Below are positions 9,654 through 18,559 of a stretch of 64,000 nt of DNA, one piece after another. Source of the DNA: Aliivibrio_A kagoshimensis (GTDB lineage: Bacteria; Pseudomonadota; Gammaproteobacteria; Enterobacterales; Vibrionaceae); contig NZ_JAKJSQ010000011.1 of assembly GCF_050337105.1 (NCBI RefSeq), positions 1 through 64,000 of the forward strand. Reading direction: 5' to 3'. The notes beneath the pieces are model-generated. The model saw only the letters and a program-made list of their open reading frames with translations. It was not told where the DNA came from and did not search any database. The position numbers were made by a program, and so were the translations under genes. The stretch's first letter is position 1. Every line of letters starts with the position of its first letter.

Positions 9654-11177
9654 ATGAGTCAAGATCGCTTCTACAACATCATCACCGATGCACATCTATC
9701 TCCAAAGCAAAAATCTCAATATTTGGCGTTAGAAGCCGAAGCGAGTCTACCTTATCTCGACATTAACCCTACCACTCAACAAGCTATTGATGACGGTATA
9801 CTGTGTGATATGTTTGAAGGTCATGCCCCTTTCAAACCTCGATATGTATTGCCGGATTACGCCAAGTTTTTAGCTCAAGGTTCTGAGTACCTCGAACTCG
9901 ATCCTGCTACCAATTTAGACGACGCGATAAATCTGCTGACGATTCTTTATCATCACGTTCCATCTGTTACCTCCATTCCCGTTTATCTTGGTCAACTCGA
10001 TACGGTGCTCATGCCGTATATCGGCGAATTGACTGATCAGCAGATTTATCAAAAGTTGAAACTGTTTTGGATCATGCTCGATCGCACGTTGCCTGACGCC
10101 TTTATGCACGTCAACATTGGCCCAACCGACAACATTATCTGCCGAACCATATTACGAGTGGATGCCGAGCTTAAACAGATCGCCCCTAATTTAACCTTTA
10201 TGTACGATGCTGATGTCACTCCTGATGACCTGCTTCGCCAAGCGACGGCAAACATCTGCGAATGCAGTAAACCGCATATTGCTAACTACCCAGTCCATGC
10301 CAAAGCCTATGATCACAGCGGCTTTGGTATTGTTAGCTGTTACAACTCACTGCCTTTAGCGGGCGGTTCAAATACTCTGGCCCGTATGAATTTAAAAGAA
10401 GTGGCTAAAAAAGCCCAAGATAGTACGGACTTTATAACGAATGTATTACCTACATACTGCAACGTCATGTTTGGCTTAATGGAAGCTCGAAGTGCATTTC
10501 TGCATGAAAAGTCTAACTTTTTTTCTGGCTTTTTAACTCAAGAGGGATTGATTCACGAAGACAGATTTGCACCCATGTTTGGTATTTACGGCATGGCTGA
10601 GGCGGTCAATATGTTGATGGTCAAAGAGAACCTCATTGGTCTATATGGCCACAATGACAACGCAAACTTATTGGGACATCGTATCTCAAAACAACTATCA
10701 GAGATTGTCTCGACTACTCCAGTAAAGTATGGCTACCACGGCAGAGCTTTACTGCATGCTCAAGGTGGAATTAGTCTAGATACCGATGTCACCCCTGGTG
10801 TACGAATTCCTTATGGAACCGAACCCGACCCTGTCTCTTATGTACAAGCCACAGCAGCACACCATCAATATTATACCTCTGGCATCAGTGATATTTTGAC
10901 CATAGATGAAACAGTGAAATCTAACCCAGAAGCGATGTTTAACTTAGCTAAAGGCGCTTTGCAGTTAGGCTATCGAGAATTTACCGCCAACGTCGCTTCA
11001 AACGATTTAGTTCGAGTGACTGGTTACATGGTTAAACTGTCTGACATCGCCAAATTTGATGAGCAAGGTTCTAGAACCAATACCACCTTTTTAGGGTCAG
11101 AAGCGAGTAAAAACACCGGTATTCTAGAGAGAAAGCCACGCGTGGTTGCCCAAGAAATGGCCCCAGTCTGTCAATAA
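9654..11177 (+). CDS. yjjI: YjjI family glycine radical enzyme
   Basis: 507-residue member of the uncharacterised YjjI branch of glycyl radical enzymes. The C-terminal radical loop RVTGYM places the radical on about Gly457, and a candidate thiyl cysteine is Cys229 in IVSCYN. Such enzymes work anaerobically and are activated by a dedicated radical SAM partner, here the next gene. The substrate of YjjI is, to my knowledge, unknown. AGGGA precedes the ATG. The stop is two codons from the yjjW start, so the two genes form an operon. No perfect FNR site was found in the leader. Confidence 0.93.
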   Translation: MSQDRFYNIITDAHLSPKQKSQYLALEAEASLPYLDINPTTQQAIDDGILCDMFEGHAPFKPRYVLPDYAKFLAQGSEYLELDPATNLDDAINLLTILYHHVPSVTSIPVYLGQLDTVLMPYIGELTDQQIYQKLKLFWIMLDRTLPDAFMHVNIGPTDNIICRTILRVDAELKQIAPNLTFMYDADVTPDDLLRQATANICECSKPHIANYPVHAKAYDHSGFGIVSCYNSLPLAGGSNTLARMNLKEVAKKAQDSTDFITNVLPTYCNVMFGLMEARSAFLHEKSNFFSGFLTQEGLIHEDRFAPMFGIYGMAEAVNMLMVKENLIGLYGHNDNANLLGHRISKQLSEIVSTTPVKYGYHGRALLHAQGGISLDTDVTPGVRIPYGTEPDPVSYVQATAAHHQYYTSGISDILTIDETVKSNPEAMFNLAKGALQLGYREFTANVASNDLVRVTGYMVKLSDIAKFDEQGSRTNTTFLGSEASKNTGILERKPRVVAQEMAPVCQ

Positions 11178-11178
11178 G

Positions 11179-12054
11179 ATGGCAACTGAGCTCAACAGAA
11201 CAGCCGCGGTCAGCAAGATATTAACCTTCTCATGTGTTGATGGGCCGGGTAATCGAATGGTGCTGTTTTTACAAGGCTGTAATTACGATTGCATCACTTG
11301 CCACAATCCGCAAACCATCAATCATTGCGACCATTGCGGTGATTGTGTGGCACCCTGCCCAACGGGCGCACTCAGTGTCGTCAATAGTCACGTGGTGTGG
11401 GATGCCTCGCTGTGCAGTCAATGCGATCTCTGCTTGAGTGTCTGTCCCTCTAAATCCAGTCCTAAAATCAGTCACTATACGGTGCGACAGTTGATCGACT
11501 TGATCACTGTACACCAACCTTTTTTGAGTGGCATTACGGTATCTGGAGGCGAAGCTACCTTACAGTTGCCATTTATCATTGAGTTGTTTAAGGCGATTAA
11601 AGAGTCTGGAAAATTACAGCATTTGAGCTGCTTTATTGATAGTAACGGCAGTTTGTCGCAACAGGGGTGGCAGAGAGTACTCCCCTACCTCGATGGCGCA
11701 ATGATCGATCTTAAAGCGTGGCAAAAAGAGAGACATCAATGGCTGGTAGGCAAAGAGAATCATCGTGTATTTCACTCTATTAAGCTTTTGGCTAAATACA
11801 ACAAACTGTATGAGGTACGCCTACTCTATGTTCCTGAGAAAACCGATCTACTGCGCGAGGTTGATGCCGTTGCGGACTATTTGGCTGAATTGCCGAGTGA
11901 TATTAAGATCCGTCTTAATGCCTTTCAACATCATGGTGTGGTTGGAGAGGCCCTATCGTGGGGAAAATGCAGTGAGCAGCAGATGGAGCAGTTACATGTT
12001 AAGTTGGTCAGCCGCTTGGGCCGAGAGGTCATCACCCCTTCTGTATATCTCTAG
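11179..12054 (+). CDS. yjjW: YjjW family glycyl-radical enzyme activase (radical SAM)
   Basis: 291-residue radical SAM enzyme expected to install the glycyl radical on YjjI. It shows the GCNYDCITC radical-SAM cluster motif (Cys34, 38, 41) and an inserted ferredoxin-like segment with two CxxCxxCxxxCP sets (CDHCGDCVAPCP and CSQCDLCLSVCP) that would bind two further [4Fe-4S] clusters, typical of glycyl-radical activases. The GG-E-type motif (TVSGGEATLQ) for SAM binding is present. It starts one base after the yjjI stop with no strong ribosome site, so translation is probably coupled. The 3' end overlaps the convergent LysR gene by four bases. Confidence 0.92.
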   Translation: MATELNRTAAVSKILTFSCVDGPGNRMVLFLQGCNYDCITCHNPQTINHCDHCGDCVAPCPTGALSVVNSHVVWDASLCSQCDLCLSVCPSKSSPKISHYTVRQLIDLITVHQPFLSGITVSGGEATLQLPFIIELFKAIKESGKLQHLSCFIDSNGSLSQQGWQRVLPYLDGAMIDLKAWQKERHQWLVGKENHRVFHSIKLLAKYNKLYEVRLLYVPEKTDLLREVDAVADYLAELPSDIKIRLNAFQHHGVVGEALSWGKCSEQQMEQLHVKLVSRLGREVITPSVYL

Positions 12055-12986
12055 TTATTATTTGCATTTAGCTTCTGCTTAACTGTGCTCAGTAACCAAC
12101 TCAACGCTTGTTCGTTCAGGCTCAATCGATTACACACCATGCTGTAGGCCACTTGCCCATAATCAAAAGGCAGAGGTTTCGCGATTAAACCTTGAGCCTG
12201 TTTGGCCACTTCAAACCACCTTTTTGAGCAAGTGAAGAGGAAGTCTGAATGTTCACAAATCGTCGCGGCGCTACCAAAATCGGCAACAGTAATCGCTTTC
12301 TCTCGAGGGTTATGTTGCTGTTTTAAAGTCTGTTCAAAATAGGGTTGATTCAGCTCTTTATCAATGATCCCAATGTGTTTATAACGTAAGTACGACTCAA
12401 TCGTTAACGCTTGATCTGCCAGCGGATGAGTTGAAGACATTAAACAGATCATCTCATCTTCAATCACACTCTCCCACACCAACTGTTTCTCATTGGTTAA
12501 CGGCTGGCTTTTATCATGGGGGAGCACAATCACATCGACCTGACCGCTAAGCAGAGCATCAAAACCGAATTGGTCTTTCGAGTGAATTTCAATCTGCGCT
12601 TGCGGAGCTTGTTTTGACACTATTTGACTAATAATCGGTGCGAAAATGTCTAAGGTACTCTCACGCATGGCAAAGGTGAAGGAGCCGGAAAACTCTGCCG
12701 GTACAAAGGTAGATTGATGCAATAGCTCATTCATATTGTTGAGAATAGCATGTATTGAAGGCCCAATTTTGACGGCATACGCTGTTGGGATCAGTTGAGT
12801 GCCGTCGCGATAGAATAGCTCGTCATTGAGTAGAACTCTTACCTGCGAGAGGGTTTTACTGACGGTGGATGGGCTGCTACACAGAACCTCAGCACTTTTG
12901 GTCACGCTGTGGGTCGATAACATCACATGCAGCGCAGTAAGATGTTTAAAACTGATTCGAGAGAGCTGAATAAGATCCATAATCAT
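12051..12986 (-). CDS. LysR family transcriptional regulator
   Basis: 311-residue LysR-type regulator: N-terminal winged helix-turn-helix (about 10-70, with KHLTALHVMLSTHSVTKSA and the SSPSTVSKTLSQVR recognition region) and a C-terminal periplasmic-binding-protein-like effector domain. It is convergent with yjjW, overlapping by four bases, and not divergent from any obvious target, so its regulon cannot be inferred from position. Two closely spaced start codons (12986 and 12980) are possible. Confidence 0.88.
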   Translation of the reverse strand: MIMDLIQLSRISFKHLTALHVMLSTHSVTKSAEVLCSSPSTVSKTLSQVRVLLNDELFYRDGTQLIPTAYAVKIGPSIHAILNNMNELLHQSTFVPAEFSGSFTFAMRESTLDIFAPIISQIVSKQAPQAQIEIHSKDQFGFDALLSGQVDVIVLPHDKSQPLTNEKQLVWESVIEDEMICLMSSTHPLADQALTIESYLRYKHIGIIDKELNQPYFEQTLKQQHNPREKAITVADFGSAATICEHSDFLFTCSKRWFEVAKQAQGLIAKPLPFDYGQVAYSMVCNRLSLNEQALSWLLSTVKQKLNANNN

Positions 12987-13013
12987 CCATCAATTGGCGG
13001 TAAAAAGTGTGGA

Positions 13014-13410
13014 TTATGCCGGAAGTGGCAACTCTCCATTTAAGGCAAAGCACTCAAACGGGAAAGTCGTCCCCCCTCTGTCACCGACCTGTTTGAATGA
13101 TACCTCGATTGCACTCACTTCACACAGCCATTGGTTCATTTCTTGTGGTCGAGGAGCAGTAAAAACAGCCGGAGTAAACACACCAACGCCGATCCCTTTC
13201 AGCGGATCACGGGCTGACGGATATTCAAAAGCTTTAATGTCCGCCTCTCTCACTGTGGTACCGAGCTGTTGGCAATGCAGATAGTCCTTGGGATCGGTTC
13301 ACTCTGCTTGATACGAATCTGCGGTTTGATCGGTTCAGCTTCCATCGAAGTCCAAAAGACAAAACGGTAGTAGGCCGACTCGGTTCAAAACGGCGACCAA
13401 AACAGAGTGC
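13014..13410 (-). pseudogene. Decayed RES-domain toxin gene (N-terminus lost, frameshifted)
   Basis: Between lysR and lacZ the minus strand encodes fragments that read like a RES-family NAD+ phosphorylase toxin. The C-terminal part (13014 to about 13318) contains DPKDYLHCQQLGTTVREADI, FEYPSARDP and a VFTPAVF...PRPQ tail. The RES pattern is a Tyr-x-Ser-x-Arg-Asp-Pro motif followed by a Pro-rich end. The preceding part, TESAYYRFVFWTSM, lies in another frame and is itself broken by a stop near 13388. The first half of the gene and any Xre-type antitoxin are missing, lacZ beginning immediately beyond. Family assignment rests on motif resemblance only. Confidence 0.5.
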
Positions 13411-13414
13411 CACT

Positions 13415-16400
13415 TTATTGTGGCTTTGCAGTCAGCTCTATTTGGTAGTGATATCGTTTTGCTTGTAGCAAGTATTCAGGGTGTACGCTTGGACTCCATG
13501 AATCGTCACCCCCTATGCCCATATGCTGATGGTCAATAGAGACATAAATTTTCCCCTCAGAAACCAATTCATTAGTATGTTTAGCCTGTGTTAATTGCGC
13601 TTGGCTGTATCGGTTAACACTAAAGTGAAAGTCACCACGTATACTCAGATTATCTATATTGAGCAGACGAGTATCACAACGTAAACCACTCTCTGATGGA
13701 AATAGGTAGGGGGTATAAACATCCGAAATTGGCAAGGTGTAACGGCCAACTTGTGCGGCGCTTAAACGATCTGGGTAGTTCTCAAATGGCCCTCGTCCAA
13801 ACCAGGAGATCTCTGATTCAGGCTGCTCTGCAAGAGTAAAATTGATTCCAATCCGAGGGAGTGGCGGAACGTTATCACTGATGTTTACCTCGATAGTTAG
13901 ATTGAGCTCTCCGCTCTCACTGATCAGGTATTGCCAATCGGTGATTGCCTGCAGCTGATCGTGATGGTAATAAGCAAATTTCGACTTAATCACCACGCCA
14001 CTCGTTTGCTGAATCAGTTGACACTGTACACACTGACGCTGCCACTCTCCGACTCCCGCTTCTGTCCATCTAGATACCCACGCATTTGGATCAACACAAT
14101 CGGCTTCACTGGTGCCAATATCATTGTCTAACGGGGCACGGTAGAAGTTATCTTGCAGTGTTGAGAGTAACTGCGACTCACCATCTACTTGCCACTGCGC
14201 TAACAGACCTTCATCTCTGAGCCACCGCCACTGCTGATTTCGCTTGTTGTCACCATAAGTCACCGTAATCTCATTTTCGCTCTCATCAACAGTAATTTTG
14301 TTTCTGTTTACTAACGAACCGATAGACTCAGGTAGACTCAGTGATTGGCTGTTTTTAAGGCTAAACTGCTCACTGGCAACTCGGTGCTTGGCCTCTGTCC
14401 ACACAGTTGCATCAATGGTTTCAACTTGTAGGTTAAGATGATATTCACACTCTGGTTGCCGTTCAAATTGACACTCTATCGTGACTGACTGCATTGATAG
14501 CGGCGCGATATCCAAAGTACTATCTCCTTGTTCAACCACCTTGCCATTTTCAGTTATCGACCAGCTTAGACGCTCATTGTCTGTATGACGAAACAGTGCT
14601 TCACTATTGATCTCTACCTCAAAGCATTGGTTATCAGGGCCATTTGATGAGGGAGAGAGGGTAAATTGCAAAAACTGCTGACAATATTTCACCTCTTCAA
14701 GCGCCGGGTGGGGAGTTCTGTCTGGAAACATTAAACCATTAATGCAGAACTGTCGGTCATTTTGCTTATCGCCAAAATCACCGCCGTACCCCCAGTAGTG
14801 CTCACCCTGTTCATCCCACTTACTGATGCCTTGATCTACCCAATCCCAAATAAACCCACCTTGCAGACGTGGGTAGGCTCGAAACGCATCCCAATATTTG
14901 TTAAAACTGCCTAAGCTATTACCCATTGCATGAGCGTACTCACACAGAATCAGAGGCCTCTGCTCTCCCGGCAGTGACAGCCACTTTTTAATTGACCACT
15001 TTGGAACGGCTTCAAAAGGTTGGTCTTCATCCACTCGAGCATACATTGGGCAGATAATATCAGTGGCACCGGTGTTGGCTCCGCCCCCTTCGTATTGCAC
15101 TGGACGTGAAGGGTCAAAATCTTTCGACCAAGCATACATCGCATCGTGAGTACTGCCATGCCCTGACTCATTACCCAGTGACCACAAAATGACAGATGGG
15201 TGATTTTTATCTCGCTCGACCATCTGATTGTATCGAGTCATAAAGGCGTGTGTCCAAGCTGGATCCGATGCTAAACGCCCCATTGGAAACATGCCGTGGG
15301 TCTCAATATTAGCCTCATCACACACATAGAGCCCCATCTCATCACACAGTTCATACCAACGAGGATGGTTCGGGTAGTGCGCGGTTCTCACTGCATTGAA
15401 GTTGTACTGCTTCATCAATCTAATATCTTGTATCATGTCATCTTCGTTTACGGCATGACCGCGCTCAGGGTGATGCTCATGTCGGTTCACTCCTCGAATC
15501 ATCAACGCCTTACCATTTAAACAGAGCTGACCCTGCTTGATCTCAACTTTACGAAACCCAACTTGATACGCTTCGACATCCATGACTTGACCCTGCTCAT
15601 CTAACAGCGTGATCACACATCGATAGAGATTCGGAGTTTCTGCACTCCACAGTTTTGGCTCTCGTACATTCAATCGATGGTAGCAGATATCACTCCAGCC
15701 CCCTTTTTCATCAATGACTCGATCATTCACCTGCGATATTTGTGCATCAGTAACTGCAATATACTCTTGACCATTACTGTCTTTTTCAAACAACTGAGCC
15801 TCTACTTGATAATGCTCAGGGGCGAAAATTCGACTGGTAATATCCAACCAACCATCTCGATAACAGGCATCCAAATCTGGCGTTATGTGGACATCCAGCA
15901 GTTGATGATGAGGTTTGGTTAACAGCGTGACATCTCGAAAAATACCACTTAACCACCACATGTCTTGATCTTCTAAATAGCTGCCATCACTCCACCGCAA
16001 CACCACAACCGTTAACTGGTTGTTGCCCACTTTAAGATAGTCAGTCACATCGAATTCAGCAGGCAAACGACTGTCTTGTGAATACCCCACCCACTGGCCG
16101 TTACACCACAGATAAAAAGCAGAGTTAACCCCATCGAAAATTAGGCGATTTTGTTGGGTAAGCTGAGCCGCAGTGCGAGAGAACTCCGTACGATAACAAC
16201 CGGTTGGATTCTCTTTTGGCACCTTCGGAGGGTTCACTGGAAATGGGTATTTAATGTTGGCATAGATCGGTATATCAAATCCTTGCAACTGCCAATTTGA
16301 AGGGACAGACACCGTAGACCACAAAGAGTCATCAGTTTGAGAAGCGTTCGAACTATCAGGTGATAAGATGGACTCAGGTACCATTTCCGGGCTCGAAAAT

Positions 16401-16573
16401 AACTGAAATTGCCAATCACCATTTAATGAGACACGTTGAGGTGACCGCTGCTTAAGTGCATCATCTTGACTCTTGAATCCATGCAGCGGACTGTGCGCTA
16501 TCATACGGTTCACTTGAATCGATTGAGGATTTTCCCAATCTCGACGAGCCATCACTGCGTTAAATGTTGTCAT
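13415..16573 (-). CDS. lacZ: Beta-galactosidase (GH2, LacZ type)
   Basis: 1052-residue cytosolic enzyme, close in length to E. coli LacZ (1024), hydrolysing lactose and other beta-galactosides. The glycoside hydrolase family 2 order is complete: N-terminal jelly roll, immunoglobulin-like domains, TIM barrel and a C-terminal small-chain domain (GRGPFENYPDR). The acid/base Glu is in WSLGNESGHG and the nucleophile Glu in LILCEYAHAMGNS. GVNRHEHHPERGH and the metal-site residues are also present. It is divergent from a LacI-type repressor, and the shared region holds two lac-type operators around its promoter. No permease gene is adjacent. Confidence 0.96.
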   Translation of the reverse strand: MTTFNAVMARRDWENPQSIQVNRMIAHSPLHGFKSQDDALKQRSPQRVSLNGDWQFQLFSSPEMVPESILSPDSSNASQTDDSLWSTVSVPSNWQLQGFDIPIYANIKYPFPVNPPKVPKENPTGCYRTEFSRTAAQLTQQNRLIFDGVNSAFYLWCNGQWVGYSQDSRLPAEFDVTDYLKVGNNQLTVVVLRWSDGSYLEDQDMWWLSGIFRDVTLLTKPHHQLLDVHITPDLDACYRDGWLDITSRIFAPEHYQVEAQLFEKDSNGQEYIAVTDAQISQVNDRVIDEKGGWSDICYHRLNVREPKLWSAETPNLYRCVITLLDEQGQVMDVEAYQVGFRKVEIKQGQLCLNGKALMIRGVNRHEHHPERGHAVNEDDMIQDIRLMKQYNFNAVRTAHYPNHPRWYELCDEMGLYVCDEANIETHGMFPMGRLASDPAWTHAFMTRYNQMVERDKNHPSVILWSLGNESGHGSTHDAMYAWSKDFDPSRPVQYEGGGANTGATDIICPMYARVDEDQPFEAVPKWSIKKWLSLPGEQRPLILCEYAHAMGNSLGSFNKYWDAFRAYPRLQGGFIWDWVDQGISKWDEQGEHYWGYGGDFGDKQNDRQFCINGLMFPDRTPHPALEEVKYCQQFLQFTLSPSSNGPDNQCFEVEINSEALFRHTDNERLSWSITENGKVVEQGDSTLDIAPLSMQSVTIECQFERQPECEYHLNLQVETIDATVWTEAKHRVASEQFSLKNSQSLSLPESIGSLVNRNKITVDESENEITVTYGDNKRNQQWRWLRDEGLLAQWQVDGESQLLSTLQDNFYRAPLDNDIGTSEADCVDPNAWVSRWTEAGVGEWQRQCVQCQLIQQTSGVVIKSKFAYYHHDQLQAITDWQYLISESGELNLTIEVNISDNVPPLPRIGINFTLAEQPESEISWFGRGPFENYPDRLSAAQVGRYTLPISDVYTPYLFPSESGLRCDTRLLNIDNLSIRGDFHFSVNRYSQAQLTQAKHTNELVSEGKIYVSIDHQHMGIGGDDSWSPSVHPEYLLQAKRYHYQIELTAKPQ

Positions 16574-16662
16574 CTCAATACCTACTTTATTCGGGTTTTA
16601 TCTGCTATATATTCCCTACTTTACAAGCTAACGTTGCAATGATCTTCACTGTTTTTTATTTA

Positions 16663-16676
16663 TGTGAGCGATCACA
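16663..16676. promoter_or_regulatory. lac-type operator 1
   Basis: TGTGAGCGATCACA differs at one base from the ideal symmetric lac operator core TGTGAGCGCTCACA. It lies downstream of the inferred lacZ start site, where a bound repressor would block transcription. Its spacer of four bases between TGTGA and TCACA rules out a standard CRP site (six). Confidence 0.7.
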
Positions 16677-16702
16677 ATCATTAACTGTATTTTTCTATTT
16701 AA

Positions 16703-16731
16703 ATTATAATACCCCATAAATCGCATGAAAA
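16703..16731 (-). promoter_or_regulatory. Predicted lacZ promoter
   Basis: On the minus strand a TTTTCA -35 (16726-16731) is separated by 17 bases from a perfect TATAAT -10 (16703-16708). The promoter sits between the two lac-type operators. Confidence 0.6.
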
Positions 16732-16748
16732 CATAAGATATCTTCACA

Positions 16749-16762
16749 TGTGAAAGCTCACA
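16749..16762. promoter_or_regulatory. lac-type operator 2
   Basis: TGTGAAAGCTCACA matches both half-sites of a lac operator. Its centre is 86 bp from operator 1, about eight helical turns, which suits a repression loop enclosing the lacZ promoter. It also lies upstream of lacI and could contribute to autoregulation. Confidence 0.6.
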
Positions 16763-16840
16763 AATTTAGTGTGCACGCAGACATTAACAGATCAATTTTG
16801 TTATTATCCATGTCAATAGAAGTAGACCAATGGCACTAAG

Positions 16841-17926
16841 ATGAGTAAGCAGAAGGAAGAATCAATCACGTTAGAGAATGTCGCAAAACACAGCGGCGTC
16901 TCGTATCAAACCGTCTCTCGAGTGGTAAATAACGCCCCTAATGTATCCGATAAAACGCGTCGCAAAGTACAAGCATCCATTAATGAGCTGGGTTACGTCC
17001 CCAACCGGCTGGCGCAACGTTTGGCCAGTAAAAAAAGCCATACCCTTGGTCTAGCCACTGTGGATATCTCATTGCATGCCGCTGCTCAAATTGCAGCTGG
17101 TACTAAACTTGAAGCTAAAAATCAGGGCTTTTCGGTTGTGCTTTCTATTATTGATGGATGTGAAGCTCATGGCTGCCAATCTGCGTTCAATGAACTCAAT
17201 TCACAGCATGTTGATGGCATTATCATCAATGCGCCACTGGCCCCTCAACAAGCTGAAACACTAAGCCATAACAGCAAACAAACCCCCGCGATTTTTGTCG
17301 ATGTTCCACCTAATACTCAAGTATTAAACGTGGTGTATGACCAGCATGAGGGCGCATCATTAAGTGCCCAACACCTTCTGAGTCTTGGCCACCAACAGAT
17401 CGCTATTATTAACGGTCCAGCGTCGTCAAGTACCTCGGCACTTCGCCTGCAAGGAGCCACCGACACACTGTCGGCTCAAGGGATCTCTCCCATTTATGTG
17501 GCGGACGGTGACTGGAGTGCAGCGAGTGGATATCAATTGACTCGCTCACTCATTGAGTCGGGGTTGGCGTTTACTGCTATGTTGGTGGCGAACGATCAGA
17601 TGGCATTGGGGGTGCTAAAAGCATTAAACGATCAAGGATTGAGAGTGCCTCACGATGTCTCCGTCGTAGGTTACGATGACACGCCAGAGAGCCGTTTTTA
17701 TCAACCCGCACTGACCACAGTAAAACAGGATTTCCACCAGTTAGGAAAAGAGGCAGTATTACGTTTGGTTGAGAAAATTCAGGGCGATTCGCAGCAACCA
17801 CAAGCTACGCTGCTACGGTCAGATCTGTTGATACGACACAGTAGTGGCCCAGTTAAACAACCCGCTGATATGGATAAACTCGCCGTAATTGACTCGCTGC
17901 AGCAGGTGATTCAGAAATTAGGCTAA
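16841..17926 (+). CDS. lacI: LacI family transcriptional repressor of lacZ
   Basis: 361-residue repressor with an N-terminal helix-turn-helix (TLENVAKHSGVSYQTVSRVV), hinge helix (NRLAQRLASKKS) and a periplasmic-binding-type sugar domain ending in RSDLLIRHSS. The recognition helix VSYQTVSRVV keeps the Tyr-Gln-...-Arg set used by E. coli LacI for its operator, in keeping with the TGTGAGC half-sites in the upstream region. It is divergent from lacZ, making local control of lacZ very likely. The ribosome site is weak. Its 3' end overlaps the convergent acetyltransferase gene by four bases. Confidence 0.92.
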   Translation: MSKQKEESITLENVAKHSGVSYQTVSRVVNNAPNVSDKTRRKVQASINELGYVPNRLAQRLASKKSHTLGLATVDISLHAAAQIAAGTKLEAKNQGFSVVLSIIDGCEAHGCQSAFNELNSQHVDGIIINAPLAPQQAETLSHNSKQTPAIFVDVPPNTQVLNVVYDQHEGASLSAQHLLSLGHQQIAIINGPASSSTSALRLQGATDTLSAQGISPIYVADGDWSAASGYQLTRSLIESGLAFTAMLVANDQMALGVLKALNDQGLRVPHDVSVVGYDDTPESRFYQPALTTVKQDFHQLGKEAVLRLVEKIQGDSQQPQATLLRSDLLIRHSSGPVKQPADMDKLAVIDSLQQVIQKLG

Positions 17927-18429
17927 CGTCGCTGATAATGATGATCGGCATACCATTTACCGCCTATTTCGTAGGCATTTTCGACCACATTATGCAGAGA
18001 AAATCCGCACTTTATTAGCACGCGTTCAGATCCAATATTACCTTCAGTCACTACCGCATTATACTGGGTGATTTGATGAGTCTTCGTCGCCCACTCCACT
18101 AATGCTGCGAGGGATTCAGTGCCATACTGCTTTCCGTGAAACTCAGGCAGCAGTAGATACCCAACTTCTGCAACACCATCAACCAAAGTAAAACCAGTAA
18201 TGCCGATGGCTTCACCGCTAAGTTTATCGGTAATGACCAAACATAACCAAGTGTCACCATTTGGAGTCCACGGCGATAAACGGGTTTCAAACTTCTCTTT
18301 GACTAACTCTACGTCCATTTCATCAAAACAGAGCGAAATAACTTGAGGCTCTTGATGCAGCTGCAAGAACAGCGGCCAATCTTTTTGGGAGATGGGTGTC
18401 ATCATCAACCGCGTTGTTGTTATTTCCAT
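17923..18429 (-). CDS. GNAT family N-acetyltransferase (RimJ/RimL-like)
   Basis: 168-residue GNAT protein opening with the typical TTTRLMMTPISQKDWPLF and containing the acetyl-CoA loop in LLLPEFHGKQYGTESLAAL, followed by AVVTEGNIGSERVLIKCGF. RimJ/RimL-like members acetylate protein N-termini or small amines; the substrate is unknown. The start is ATG at 18429, eight bases after AAGGAG; an in-frame GTG at 18438 sits too close to that site. Confidence 0.85.
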   Translation of the reverse strand: MEITTTRLMMTPISQKDWPLFLQLHQEPQVISLCFDEMDVELVKEKFETRLSPWTPNGDTWLCLVITDKLSGEAIGITGFTLVDGVAEVGYLLLPEFHGKQYGTESLAALVEWATKTHQITQYNAVVTEGNIGSERVLIKCGFSLHNVVENAYEIGGKWYADHHYQRR

Positions 18430-18521
18430 ATAGGGCACTCCTTGGCAAAACGTTAACTTAACACCTTAATATTATTCGCTATTTTTGCAAGGAAAATGTT
18501 TGGAATTGATTTAAGAGTCGG

Positions 18522-18551
18522 TGAAGTGAAAGGAGTACTCCTTTCACTTCA
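18522..18551. repeat. 30-bp perfect palindrome
   Basis: TGAAGTGAAAGGAGT is followed directly by its own reverse complement (15-base arms). It lies nine bases beyond the stop of the chemoreceptor gene transcribed toward it and upstream of the acetyltransferase gene. There is no T-run, so it may be a processing or weak termination hairpin rather than a classical terminator. Confidence 0.6.
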
Positions 18552-18559
18552 ATGGTGAG

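Noticed and set aside
9410..9655. 81-codon minus-strand open frame upstream of yjjI
   Set aside because: No ribosome site and no recognisable protein features; the segment is better explained by RNA structure and the yjjI leader.
12994..13284. Plus-strand open frame over the RES remnant
   Set aside because: Its translation has no family character, while the opposite strand carries the RES-like motifs.
16663..16676. Possible CRP site in the lacZ-lacI region
   Set aside because: TGTGA and TCACA are separated by four bases, not the six of a CRP site; the spacing fits a lac operator instead.
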